Source: Thermotoga sp. Mc24 (GTDB lineage: Bacteria > Thermotogota > Thermotogae > Thermotogales > Thermotogaceae). Taken from it: DNA of 64,000 nucleotides. Shown here in pieces: positions 8,376 to 16,716 of the stretch (position 1 is the first letter of the stretch; each line of letters starts with the position of its first letter). A program made the translations under genes and the position numbers. The stretch spans positions 186,001-250,000 of the forward strand of contig NZ_JSFH01000009.1 in NCBI RefSeq assembly GCF_000784835.1, in the 5' to 3' direction. The notes under the pieces were generated by a model, which worked only from the letters and a program-made list of their open reading frames with translations, searched no databases and was not told the origin of the DNA.

Positions 8376-8753
8376 ATGAGAAAAATCATTCTCGCTCTGC
8401 TCGTGATTGTCTCCGTTCAGATGAAGGGAGACGTCTTTGTGAGTTTCTCCTACGATTTTTCACGAGGAGAAACCGTGTCGTCCGTGGGTATGGACACTGG
8501 AGAGTACACAGCGGGTGTGGAACTCTGGGATTTCTCCTCCCTCTGTTTCTTCGTCGGCGCTGTGAAGAATTTGGATCTGGGGGATTTCATGTTCACCCTT
8601 GAAACAAGGGTGGGCTTTTCTTCAAAGCCTTATCTTGCCGTCGTTAACTTCTTCTGGAAAAGGCACGAAGGAGTGAAATGGGGCTTTGGTTATTCAATAA
8701 CGCTGAAGGACTCGAGCATCAGATTTCCGCTGTTTGTGAGACTGGGGTGGTGA
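8376..8753 (+). CDS. Small secreted or outer-membrane protein of unknown function
   Basis: A 125-residue protein I do not recognise. Residues 1-19 (MRKIILALLVIVSVQMKGD) look like a signal peptide. The remainder alternates aromatic and polar residues in short stretches (FVSFSYDF, VELWDFSSLCFFVG, FMFTLETRVGF, WGFGYSITL) and ends FPLFVRLGW. This pattern and the aromatic C-terminus resemble a small outer-membrane beta barrel; this is inference. The start at 8376 is chosen because GGGGTGG lies seven bases before this ATG. A TATAAT at 8352-8357 may be its -10. The gene is four bases upstream of mutS2 and read in the same direction. Confidence 0.7.
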   Translation: MRKIILALLVIVSVQMKGDVFVSFSYDFSRGETVSSVGMDTGEYTAGVELWDFSSLCFFVGAVKNLDLGDFMFTLETRVGFSSKPYLAVVNFFWKRHEGVKWGFGYSITLKDSSIRFPLFVRLGW

Positions 8754-8756
8754 AGA

Positions 8757-11030
8757 GTGGATTATCTCGAATCACTCGATTTTCCAAAAGTTGTGGAGAT
8801 AGTAAAGAAATACGCGCTCTCTGACCTGGGAAGAAAACATCTGGACACTCTCAAACCGACGGTGAATCCGTGGGACGAGCTCGAACTCGTGGAGGAGCTT
8901 CTGAACTACTTTGTCAGGTGGGGAGAGCCCCCCATAAAAGGATTGGACGACATCTCTCAGGAAGTGGAGAAGGTGAAGTCCGGATCCTCTCTGGAACCGT
9001 GGGATCTTCTCCGTGTTTCTGTGTTTCTCGAAGGCTGTGACATTCTGAAAAAAGACTTTGAAAAACGTGAATACATCAGGCTCAAAGAGACCTTCTCCAG
9101 GCTCAGCTCCTTCAGAGAGTTCGTAGAAGAGGTGAACAGGTGCATAGAACAGGATGGAGAGATCTCGGACCGTGCGAGTCCCAGATTGAGGGAGATCAGA
9201 ACGGAAAAGAAGCGTCTTTCCAGCGAGATAAAGAGAAAGGCCGATGATTTCGTCAGGACGCACTCTCAGATCCTTCAGGAACAGATGTACGTTTACAGGG
9301 ATGGAAGGTATCTCTTCCCCGTGAAGGCTTCCATGAAGAACGCGGTGAGGGGGATCGTTCACCATCTTTCCTCTTCCGGGGCCACCGTCTTTCTGGAGCC
9401 CGACGAGTTCGTCGAACTGAACAACAGAGTGCGTCTTTTAGAAGAGGAGGAAAGACTGGAGATCAGCAGGATCCTGAGACAGCTGACGAACATACTCCTT
9501 TCCAGGCTCAACGACCTTGAGAGGAACGTGGAACTCATAGCGCGTTTCGACTCCCTCTACGCGAGGGTGAAGTTCGCAAGAGAGTTCAACGGAACCGTCG
9601 TGAAACCTTCTTCGCGGATAAGGCTTGTCAACGCAAGACATCCGTTGATACCAAAGGAGAGAGTGGTTCCAATAAATCTTGAGCTTCCACCCAACAAAAG
9701 AGGTTTCATCATAACGGGTCCAAACATGGGCGGAAAGACCGTGACTGTGAAAACTGTTGGTCTTTTTACTGCCCTCATGATGAGCGGCTTCCCTCTCCCC
9801 TGTGATGAAGGAACGGAGCTGAAGGTCTTTCCAAAGATCATGGCGGACATCGGTGAGGAGCAGAGCATAGAACAGAGCCTCAGCACCTTCTCGTCACACA
9901 TGAAGAAGATCGTGGAGATCGTGAAGAACGCCGACAGCGATTCACTGGTCATCCTCGACGAGCTGGGCTCGGGGACGGATCCGGTGGAAGGAGCCGCCCT
10001 CGCCATCGCGATAATAGAGGATCTTCTGGAAAAAGGAGCGACGATCTTCGTAACCACACACCTCACACCCGTGAAGGTCTTTGCCATGAACCATCCTCTG
10101 CTTTTGAACGCCTCCATGGAGTTCGATCCGGAAACCCTCTCACCAACTTACAGGGTCCTGGTTGGTGTTCCAGGGGGCTCTCACGCTTTCCAGATAGCAG
10201 AAAAGTTGGGACTCGACAAACGTATAGTCGAAAACGCCAGGTCGAGACTCTCTCAGGAGGAGATGGAACTCGAGGGACTCATAAGGTCTCTCCACGAGAA
10301 GATCTCGCTTCTCGAAGAGGAGAAGAGAAAACTCCAGAAAGAACGCGAAGAGTACATGAAACTGAGAGAGAAATACGAAGAAGACTACAAAAAGCTGAGA
10401 AGAATGAAAATAGAAGAGTTCGACAGAGAGCTGAGGGAGCTCAACGATTACATCAGAAAGGTCAAGAAGGAACTCGATCAGGCGATACACGTGGCAAAAA
10501 CTGGCAACGTTGACGAGATGAGAGAAGCGGTGAAGACGATAGAGAAGGAGAAGAAAGATCTGGAGCGAAAGAGAATCGAAGAAGCACCCGAAGAAGAAAT
10601 AAAACCCGGAGATCACGTGAGAATGGAAGGTGGAACCTCTGTGGGAAAGGTCGTCGAGGTGAAAGGTGACACAGCCCTTGTTGACTTTGGCTTTCTCAGA
10701 TTGAAGGTGCCCGTGTCGAAACTGAGAAAGACGAAAAAAGAAGAGAAGAAAGAAACTTCAACGTTCTCTTACAAACCTTCGACCTTCAGAACGGAGATAG
10801 ACATAAGGGGTATGACGGTTGAAGAAGCGGAGCCGGTTGTGAAGAAGTTCATCGATGACCTGGTGATGAACGGCATCAGCAAGGGATACATAATACACGG
10901 AAAGGGCACTGGAAAGCTCGCATCTGGAGTGTGGGAGATACTGAGAAAGGACAAAAGAGTGGTTTCTTTCAGATTCGGAACACCTTCTGAGGGGGGAACG
11001 GGTGTCACGGTGGTGGAGGTGAAAGTGTGA
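8757..11030 (+). CDS. mutS2: MutS2 ATPase/endonuclease
   Basis: A 757-residue MutS2. The N-terminal core and clamp (about 1-300) lack the mismatch-binding domain of MutS. The ATPase follows, with Walker A GPNMGGKTVTVKT near 323 and Walker B LVILDELGSGTDP near 399. A long charged coiled coil spans about 500-620. The C-terminal Smr nuclease domain carries the IDIRGMTVEEAEP and HGKGTGKLASGV motifs. The family binds branched DNA and limits homologous recombination; bacterial MutS2 has also been linked to rescue of collided ribosomes. The start is GTG after GGTGAAGA. The stop overlaps the next start by four bases. Confidence 0.96.
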   Translation: MDYLESLDFPKVVEIVKKYALSDLGRKHLDTLKPTVNPWDELELVEELLNYFVRWGEPPIKGLDDISQEVEKVKSGSSLEPWDLLRVSVFLEGCDILKKDFEKREYIRLKETFSRLSSFREFVEEVNRCIEQDGEISDRASPRLREIRTEKKRLSSEIKRKADDFVRTHSQILQEQMYVYRDGRYLFPVKASMKNAVRGIVHHLSSSGATVFLEPDEFVELNNRVRLLEEEERLEISRILRQLTNILLSRLNDLERNVELIARFDSLYARVKFAREFNGTVVKPSSRIRLVNARHPLIPKERVVPINLELPPNKRGFIITGPNMGGKTVTVKTVGLFTALMMSGFPLPCDEGTELKVFPKIMADIGEEQSIEQSLSTFSSHMKKIVEIVKNADSDSLVILDELGSGTDPVEGAALAIAIIEDLLEKGATIFVTTHLTPVKVFAMNHPLLLNASMEFDPETLSPTYRVLVGVPGGSHAFQIAEKLGLDKRIVENARSRLSQEEMELEGLIRSLHEKISLLEEEKRKLQKEREEYMKLREKYEEDYKKLRRMKIEEFDRELRELNDYIRKVKKELDQAIHVAKTGNVDEMREAVKTIEKEKKDLERKRIEEAPEEEIKPGDHVRMEGGTSVGKVVEVKGDTALVDFGFLRLKVPVSKLRKTKKEEKKETSTFSYKPSTFRTEIDIRGMTVEEAEPVVKKFIDDLVMNGISKGYIIHGKGTGKLASGVWEILRKDKRVVSFRFGTPSEGGTGVTVVEVKV

Positions 11031-13021
11031 TCTTCGCTCTCGATGTGGGTACCAGAAAGATAGCGGGTTTGATCGTCGTCGAGGAGAAAGGTACGATCAG
11101 AATCGTGGATTCTGAACTGATAGAACACAAAACACGCACGATGTTCGACGGTCAGGTTCACGATGTGCTCGGAGTGGCGGAAACGGTGAAAGAGGTGAAA
11201 GAAAGACTCGAGTCGAGGAACGAAATCGAACTGAAAGAGGTGGCTGTAGCCCTCGCGGGAAGGTTCCTGAAAACTCAAGTAGGTGAGGCGGAGCTGGATT
11301 TTTCCAAGACTGGACACATCACCCGCGAAGACGTTATGAAGCTTGAAATAGAAGCGGTGACTAAAGCGCAGGAAAGTGTAGAAGAGGACTTCTTCTGTGT
11401 GGGATACTCCGTCGTCGAGTACAGACTCGACGGAATGTGGATGAAAAAGCTTGAGGGACACAGAGGCGGGAAGGCTTATGTTAAGGTGGTCTCTGCTTTC
11501 CTTCCCGTTCACGTTGTGGATTCCCTGATGAGGGTTCTGGAGACTGTGGGACTCACTCCGGTTCACGTGACGCTGGAGCCGATAGCGGCGATGGATCTAA
11601 CCGTCCCGGAGGATCTCAGGTATCTGAACATAGCTCTCGTCGATGTGGGCGCGGGAACGAGCGACATAGCTATCTCGAAGGAAGGAACGGTGGTGGCCTA
11701 CGGAATGATCCCCATGGCGGGTGACGAGATAACGGAAGCCATAGGAAAGAAATTTCTGCTTGACTTTCAGACAGCGGAACACGTGAAGAGAACCGTTTTT
11801 TCAGAAGAAAGAGTGAAGGTGAAGAATATACTGGACAGAGAAATCGAGTTGAACGCCCGGGAGGTCTCCGAAGCGATAAAACCCATTGTGGATCAGATCA
11901 CAACGGAGATCTCAACGGTCGTGACAGAGCTGAACGGTGGATCCCCCTCTGTTGTGATGGTGGTCGGCGGCGGCGCGAAGGTACCGGGTTTTGTGGAAAG
12001 TCTTGCCAGGAAGATGGATCTTCCTCTTGACAGGGTATCTCTGAAGAGTGTAGAAAGCACCGGTCTTGTTGAGGATCTCACCGGAAAGGTCAAAGGAAGC
12101 GAGTACATCACTCCTGTGGGAATCGCTTACAGTGCCATGAGAAACAGGGGATCCGTTTTCTCTCAGGTCTTCGTGAACGGGGTTCCTGTAAAGCTCATGG
12201 GAGGAGTGGGCAGGTACTCGGTCATGCAGGTTCTCATACAGGCGGGATACAGGTTCTCCTCGCTCGTAGGTGGAGAAATGATTTCCTTTGAACTAAACGG
12301 AAAAACCCTCTTGAGGCCAAAGAGAAGAACCTCCGTGAAGATTTTCGTGAACGGCGAAGAGGCGAATCTCTCCTCCAGAGTGAAGCATGGTGACAGGATA
12401 GATATTCAAACCGAAGAGGAAAAAACTCCACTGAGAATAAAGGACCTTGTGAAACCTGTGAAAGTGAAACTTCCCGATGGAGGTGTGGAGGAGGTCTTCC
12501 CGGAGATCGTGAAGAACGGAACGCCAGTACCACCCGATGCTGACGTAGAAGAAGGAGATGTGGTGAGCTTTCCGGAAAAGATAAAGATCTCCGAGATAAA
12601 GTCAAAGATCTCCTACGGAAAGACAAGAATCGTGGTGAACGGCGAAGAGAAATGGATCTCCCTCGTGAACTTTGATCTCCTCAAAGGAGGAGTTCCTTTG
12701 AAAGACGATGAAGAAGTGCCGCTCGGAGAAGAGATCGACCTCGTTGAAAAGGGAAGGAAAAAACTGGAGGAAGCACTTGAAGTTCCCCACATCACTGTCT
12801 CGTTCAACGGCGAATTGAAGAAAATCCCTTTGAAAATCCTCCACAGGATAGACGAAGAAAGAGTGGAACTGAAAGACTTCAAACCCATGGTGATAGACCT
12901 TCTCAAGGATTTGAAGCTGGACGGACTCAGGGACTACGAACTTCTCAAAAACGGAAGGAGAGCCATGTTCACTGAACTGCTCGAGGATGGGGACGTGATC
13001 GAGTTCAGAATAAAAAAGTGA
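11027..13021 (+). CDS. FtsA/PilM-like actin-fold protein with C-terminal beta-grasp-like repeats
   Basis: A 664-residue protein. Residues 1-365 form an FtsA-type actin-fold domain: FALDVGTRKIAGLIV (phosphate-1), a 1C/SHS2-type insert, VDVGAGTSDIAI (phosphate-2) and VVMVVGGGAKVPGFVESLA (adenosine). The remaining 300 residues hold several short modules of similar plan, each starting with a strand ending in 'NG' (VFVNGVPVKLM, IFVNGEEANLS, VVNGEEKWISL, VSFNGELKKIPL) and ending with 'DGD/GEEI'-like turns. They resemble ubiquitin-like beta-grasp repeats. Long FtsA-domain proteins of this build occur in Firmicutes and Thermotogae. A role as membrane-associated scaffold in division or envelope work is plausible but unproven. 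The gene overlaps mutS2 by four bases, and its TGA is part of a palindrome at 13019-13038. Confidence 0.75.
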   Translation: MIFALDVGTRKIAGLIVVEEKGTIRIVDSELIEHKTRTMFDGQVHDVLGVAETVKEVKERLESRNEIELKEVAVALAGRFLKTQVGEAELDFSKTGHITREDVMKLEIEAVTKAQESVEEDFFCVGYSVVEYRLDGMWMKKLEGHRGGKAYVKVVSAFLPVHVVDSLMRVLETVGLTPVHVTLEPIAAMDLTVPEDLRYLNIALVDVGAGTSDIAISKEGTVVAYGMIPMAGDEITEAIGKKFLLDFQTAEHVKRTVFSEERVKVKNILDREIELNAREVSEAIKPIVDQITTEISTVVTELNGGSPSVVMVVGGGAKVPGFVESLARKMDLPLDRVSLKSVESTGLVEDLTGKVKGSEYITPVGIAYSAMRNRGSVFSQVFVNGVPVKLMGGVGRYSVMQVLIQAGYRFSSLVGGEMISFELNGKTLLRPKRRTSVKIFVNGEEANLSSRVKHGDRIDIQTEEEKTPLRIKDLVKPVKVKLPDGGVEEVFPEIVKNGTPVPPDADVEEGDVVSFPEKIKISEIKSKISYGKTRIVVNGEEKWISLVNFDLLKGGVPLKDDEEVPLGEEIDLVEKGRKKLEEALEVPHITVSFNGELKKIPLKILHRIDEERVELKDFKPMVIDLLKDLKLDGLRDYELLKNGRRAMFTELLEDGDVIEFRIKK

Positions 13022-13038
13022 GGGGGCCGGCCCCCTCA
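13011..13038 (-). terminator. Terminator made of a perfect palindrome shared by two stop codons
   Basis: TGAGGGGGCCGGCCCCCTCA (13019-13038) is a perfect 20-bp palindrome, followed on the minus strand by CTTTTTTATT. It gives a strong terminator for the ABC ATPase gene. The plus-strand side lacks a T run. The terminal TGA of each strand is the stop codon of a converging gene. Confidence 0.8.
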
Positions 13039-14139
13039 GATAATAGCCTTCTCCGTTTCTTTATCGAAGGCGTGCATTCTCGTCATGTCGAGTACCAGAT
13101 CGATTTTCTGTTCTTCTTTTGCCTGAGTCCTCGGGTTGACGGATGCCACAATCAAGTCGTCTCCGACTTTCACGTGGAGAATAGTTTCACTTCCGAGAGG
13201 TTCGACAACATCCACAACACCTGTGATCGTGTTCTCTGGAGTTGGTGCCAGTGCGAAGAGCTTGTCGTAGATATCTTCAGGTCTGATACCGAAGATGATC
13301 TCCTTGTCGATGTAGTTTGCGAGTTTGTCTTCAAATTCCTTAGGCACCTTCACTTTGAAGCCAGATGCCTGGATCCAGAGGCCACCTTCTCCTCTCACGA
13401 CTCTCGCGTTGACGAAATTCATTGGAGGGCTACCGATGAATCCGGCGACGAAGACGTTCGCTGGAGAGTTGTATATTTCGTGTGGAGTTCCTATCTGCTG
13501 GATTTCTCCGTCCTTCATGACAACGATCTTGTCAGCCATCGTCATCGCTTCCACCTGGTCGTGTGTCACGTAGATGATCGTTGCCTGGAGTCTGTGGTGG
13601 AGTTTCTTGAGCTCGCTTCTCATCTGCACCCTGAGTTTCGCGTCGAGGTTGGAGAGTGGTTCGTCGAAGAGGAAGACCTTCGGATTTCTCACGATGGCCC
13701 TTCCAACGGCGACCCTCTGCCTCTGACCACCTGAGAGCTGTCTCGGTTTTCTGTCGAGCAGGTTTTCTATTCCGAGGATTTTCGCAGCTTCACGTACTCT
13801 TCTGTCGATTTCGTCCTTTGGATATTTTCTCAGTTTCAAACCGAAGGCCATGTTTTCGTAGACGGTCATGTGTGGATACAGAGCGTAGTTCTGGAACACC
13901 ATGGCGATGTCTCTGTCTTTTGGTTCAACATCGTTCACGACCTTGCCGTCGATGTAGATCTTTCCTTCTGTAACCTCTTCAAGTCCTGCGATCATCCTCA
14001 GAGTGGTCGTCTTTCCACAGCCGGATGGTCCAAGGAGAACCACGAACTCCTTGTCTTCGACGACGAGATTCGCGTTTTTCACAGCGACGACTTTGTTTTC
14101 GTAGACCTTGGTGACGTTTTCAAGGACAACCTGAGCCAT
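13036..14139 (-). CDS. MalK/MsmK/UgpC-type sugar ABC transporter ATPase
   Basis: A 367-residue ATPase that energises carbohydrate ABC importers. Walker A is [13 protein letters not shown] near 38, the Q-loop lies in FQNYALYPHMTV, the signature is LSGGQRQRVAVGRAI, and Walker B is VFLFDEPLSNLDAKLR followed by the VTHDQ His-switch. Residues 240-367 form the MalK-type OB-fold regulatory domain (FGIRPEDIYD, TRMHAFDKETEKAI). No permease or binding protein is adjacent, so it is probably a shared ATPase serving several sugar importers, as MsmK does; this is inference. The ATG at 14139 has GGAGG seven bases upstream, although a GTG two codons earlier is possible. It is co-transcribed with the antitoxin-like gene. 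Confidence 0.93.
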   Translation of the reverse strand: MAQVVLENVTKVYENKVVAVKNANLVVEDKEFVVLLGPSGCGKTTTLRMIAGLEEVTEGKIYIDGKVVNDVEPKDRDIAMVFQNYALYPHMTVYENMAFGLKLRKYPKDEIDRRVREAAKILGIENLLDRKPRQLSGGQRQRVAVGRAIVRNPKVFLFDEPLSNLDAKLRVQMRSELKKLHHRLQATIIYVTHDQVEAMTMADKIVVMKDGEIQQIGTPHEIYNSPANVFVAGFIGSPPMNFVNARVVRGEGGLWIQASGFKVKVPKEFEDKLANYIDKEIIFGIRPEDIYDKLFALAPTPENTITGVVDVVEPLGSETILHVKVGDDLIVASVNPRTQAKEEQKIDLVLDMTRMHAFDKETEKAII

Positions 14140-14141
14140 TC

Positions 14142-14405
14142 TCACACCTCCTGTGAATCGTTGAATTCAAAATACCTTTTGAGCTCGAGATATTTCTCCA
14201 CGTTCCCGATGTCCAGCAGATAAGTATCGAGGATCTCATCCATGAATTCCATGAGTTTTTTGTATTTCTCGTAGTCAATGACAGCAACCGCGGGTACACC
14301 GTTCTTTGTCACGACCACATCCTTTGTTTTCGCTTCTTCGACAACCTGGGAGAACCGCGCTTTCGCGTCCGCAAGACTGTAAAAAGAAACCCTGCTCAGA
14401 TCCAT
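14142..14405 (-). CDS. Phd/YefM-family antitoxin without an adjacent toxin
   Basis: An 87-residue protein. The N-terminal SLADAKARFSQVVEEAKTKDVVVTKNGVPAVAVIDYEKYK-type fold (residues 9-50) is the DNA-binding domain of Phd/YefM antitoxins, and the C-terminal helix (MEFMDEILDTYLLDIGNVEKYLELKRY) is where these proteins usually bind a toxin. The flanking genes are an ABC ATPase two bases downstream and a terminator upstream, so no Doc, YoeB or PIN toxin is next to it. It may be an orphan repressor of its own operon, which includes the sugar ATPase. The ATG has GGGAG nine bases upstream. Confidence 0.85.
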   Translation of the reverse strand: MDLSRVSFYSLADAKARFSQVVEEAKTKDVVVTKNGVPAVAVIDYEKYKKLMEFMDEILDTYLLDIGNVEKYLELKRYFEFNDSQEV

Positions 14406-14425
14406 TTCATCACTCCCTGACCAGA

Positions 14426-14454
14426 ATTATAGTCAAGTTTACAAAAAATTACAA
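14426..14454 (-). promoter_or_regulatory. Promoter of the antitoxin-ABC ATPase operon
   Basis: On the minus strand TTGTAA (14449-14454) and a perfect TATAAT (14426-14431) have a 17-base spacer. The start point would lie about 15 bases before the antitoxin ATG. Confidence 0.75.
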
Positions 14455-14469
14455 ACCCTGTTTCGAACG

Positions 14470-14502
14470 AAAAAACGGGGATATCGAGAAATATCCCCGT
14501 TT
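14470..14502 (-). terminator. Rho-independent terminator after the barrel-protein gene
   Basis: An 11-bp stem (AACGGGGATAT at 14474-14484 with ATATCCCCGTT at 14491-14501) has a six-base loop. On the minus strand it is followed by TTTTTTCG. It closes the gatA-gatB-14526 operon. Confidence 0.85.
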
Positions 14503-14525
14503 ATCAAAGAATATCGTGCGATTTC

Positions 14526-15263
14526 TTAAAATTTCACACTGAAGTAGAACTCGTTCGTGTTCAGAACAAAGGTGAGATCGGTATTTCCCTTCTTTGCACG
14601 TGCCATGAATCCAAAAGAGACCTCATCTACGGCGGCTGAAACAAGAAGCTTGACATCCACGCCGTTTATGGGTGTGAAGTTGAATCCTGCTCCTCCGGCG
14701 AGTTTCCAGTTGAGCAGTCCGGCACCCAAAAAGAGAACGTTGTCTGGATCTGAGATGCCAAAAAGAACCGTGTTGTTCAAAGCTCTGTACGCAAAAGAGG
14801 TTCCTCCCATGGAGAATTGACCGCTGTGGAACATGACGGTGTCCTTAGACATGTAGGCGAAATTGTCGAGGGATAGCCTGTACCCACCGATCTTCACGAT
14901 GTAGTCCTGTTTCAGGATAGCGTACCCACCCGATCTTCCGATGAAGAACTCGTAGTAGAGACTTCCGGGGAACGGAATCACATCTCTCTGATCGACGCAG
15001 AAGAAGACGTTCCAGCCGTTCCCAAAGGAAAGACCCGTCTTCAAAGTGACTTCTGAGGTTTTCACCTTGAGAAAACCGAGTTTCTGGTAGTTCGTCGCAC
15101 TCTTCGAGAGGCTCACTCCCACACCCCATCCATCGTTGAAGACTTCAAAAAAAAGTGTGTCACCGAATTTGACGTGATATCCATCGGACGTCCAGATGAA
15201 AGAGGCGGGAAGAACGACTCCCCCCACCACAAAAATAAAAAGAAGAGGAAGGAACTTTTTCAA
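14526..15263 (-). CDS. Probable outer-membrane beta-barrel protein, function unknown
   Basis: A 245-residue protein. Residues 1-20 (MKKFLPLLFIFVVGGVVLPA) form a signal peptide. The rest is built of about ten alternating strands rich in aromatic and glycine residues (SLYYEFFIGRSGGYAIL, GGYRLSLDNFAYM, GGTSFAYRALNNTVLFG, FLGAGLLNWKLAGGAGF). It ends in NEFYFSVKF, and a terminal Phe is typical of barrels recognised by BamA. A place in the Thermotoga outer sheath is inference. The start is TTG, with GGGGGAG overlapping the gatB stop, so it is read as the third gene after gatA and gatB; no functional link to them is evident. Confidence 0.75.
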   Translation of the reverse strand: MKKFLPLLFIFVVGGVVLPASFIWTSDGYHVKFGDTLFFEVFNDGWGVGVSLSKSATNYQKLGFLKVKTSEVTLKTGLSFGNGWNVFFCVDQRDVIPFPGSLYYEFFIGRSGGYAILKQDYIVKIGGYRLSLDNFAYMSKDTVMFHSGQFSMGGTSFAYRALNNTVLFGISDPDNVLFLGAGLLNWKLAGGAGFNFTPINGVDVKLLVSAAVDEVSFGFMARAKKGNTDLTFVLNTNEFYFSVKF

Positions 15264-15267
15264 AATA

Positions 15268-16716
15268 TCACTCCCCCTCGAGGAGTTTTTGAATGATCCT
15301 GTTCGTGAGTTCCGGGTTCGCTTTTCCTTTTGTCTCTCTCATCACGTATCCCACGAAGAACCCTGCCGCTTTCTTTTTGCCTGATTTGTAATCCTGAACA
15401 GCCTTTGGATTCTGTTCCATCGCCTTTTTCACCAGTTCCTCGATGAGTTTTTCGTCGTTGATCTGAGTCAAACCCTTTTCCTCCACGATCTGGGAAGGCA
15501 TCTTTCCTGTTTCGAAGACTTCCGGGAATATCTCCTTTGCGATCTTTATGGAGATTTTTCCTTCGTCCATCAATTTGAAGAGATCAGCGAAGTGCTGAGG
15601 GGTCAGTTTTGACTCTGTGATTTCGATGTTTCTTTCGTTGAGTTCTCTCAGAACTTCCGTCATGATCCAGTTGCTGAGATCCTTCGGTCTGTTCACCACC
15701 TTCACACACTCTTCGAAGAACTCAGCGAGTTCTTTACTCGAGGTGAGCACCTTCGCGTCGTACTCCGGAAGGCCGTACTCTCTCATGAATCGCTCTGCCT
15801 TCTCGTCTGGAAGCTCTGGGAGTTCCTTTTTCACCTCTTCGAGATACTCGTCGGAGAGAACAACGGGCGGTATGTCCGGCTCCGGGAAGTACCTGTAGTC
15901 GCTCTCTTCTTCTTTTCCTCTCATGGAAACGGTGGTCTTCGTGGCCATGTCCCAGCCTCTCGTCTCTCTTTCCACGTCTTCTCCTCTCTCCATCGCCTTC
16001 ACGATTCGCTCGAACTCGTACTCCAAAGCCCTCTCAACGAACCTGAAGGAGTTCATGTTCTTCACTTCCACCCTGTTGCTCTGTCTTCCCGTTTCTGTGT
16101 CAACAACGGAGATGTTCGCGTCGCATCTGAGCGCTCCCTTTTCCATGTCTCCCGTGCTCACGCCGAGGTACCTCACGATGGATCTCAGCTTCTCCATGAA
16201 AACGCGAGCCTCTCTCGGGGAGGAAATATCGGGCTCTGTGACGATCTCGATGAGAGGAACACCGCACCTGTTCATATCGACCAGAGAGTAGCTCGCGCGG
16301 GTGATGGAGTCCCCTTCGTGAACAAGTTTCCCAGCGTCTTCCTCGAGGTGGAGCCTTCTGATTCTGACTTTTTTCCTTCCTTCGTCTCCGTCTATCTCCA
16401 GGAAACCCTCGGTTGCGATCGGGTAGAAGTACTGACTGATCTGGTATCCCTTGGGAAGGTCAGGATAGAAGTAGTTCTTTCTGTCGAATCTGGAGTACTT
16501 GTGAATCTTGCAGTTCAACGCAAGGGCGGTCTTCACGGCGAACCTGATCATCTCTTCGTTGGGAACGGGAAGGGCCCCCGGCTGGCCGGTGCAGACGGGA
16601 CAGATCGCCGTGTTCGGGGGAAGCTCGAAGACATCCGCCGGGCAGGAGCAGAACGCTTTGGTCTTCGTTGAAAGCTGAACGTGTATCTCAAGACCTATGA
16701 CGGGTCTGTATCTCAT
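15268..16716 (-). CDS. gatB: Aspartyl/glutamyl-tRNA amidotransferase subunit B
   Basis: The 482-residue GatB subunit of the amidotransferase that converts Glu-tRNA(Gln) and Asp-tRNA(Asn) to the correct amide forms. It binds the misacylated tRNA and activates the carboxylate with ATP. The N-terminal cradle domain shows [23 protein letters not shown] and the second cysteine pair [14 protein letters not shown] (zinc site), then the catalytic core [25 protein letters not shown] block. The helical and YqeY-like tail ends with [21 protein letters not shown]. The gene starts ATG, overlaps gatA by four bases and is of normal length. gatC is not in the window. Confidence 0.97.
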   Translation of the reverse strand: MRYRPVIGLEIHVQLSTKTKAFCSCPADVFELPPNTAICPVCTGQPGALPVPNEEMIRFAVKTALALNCKIHKYSRFDRKNYFYPDLPKGYQISQYFYPIATEGFLEIDGDEGRKKVRIRRLHLEEDAGKLVHEGDSITRASYSLVDMNRCGVPLIEIVTEPDISSPREARVFMEKLRSIVRYLGVSTGDMEKGALRCDANISVVDTETGRQSNRVEVKNMNSFRFVERALEYEFERIVKAMERGEDVERETRGWDMATKTTVSMRGKEEESDYRYFPEPDIPPVVLSDEYLEEVKKELPELPDEKAERFMREYGLPEYDAKVLTSSKELAEFFEECVKVVNRPKDLSNWIMTEVLRELNERNIEITESKLTPQHFADLFKLMDEGKISIKIAKEIFPEVFETGKMPSQIVEEKGLTQINDEKLIEELVKKAMEQNPKAVQDYKSGKKKAAGFFVGYVMRETKGKANPELTNRIIQKLLEGE

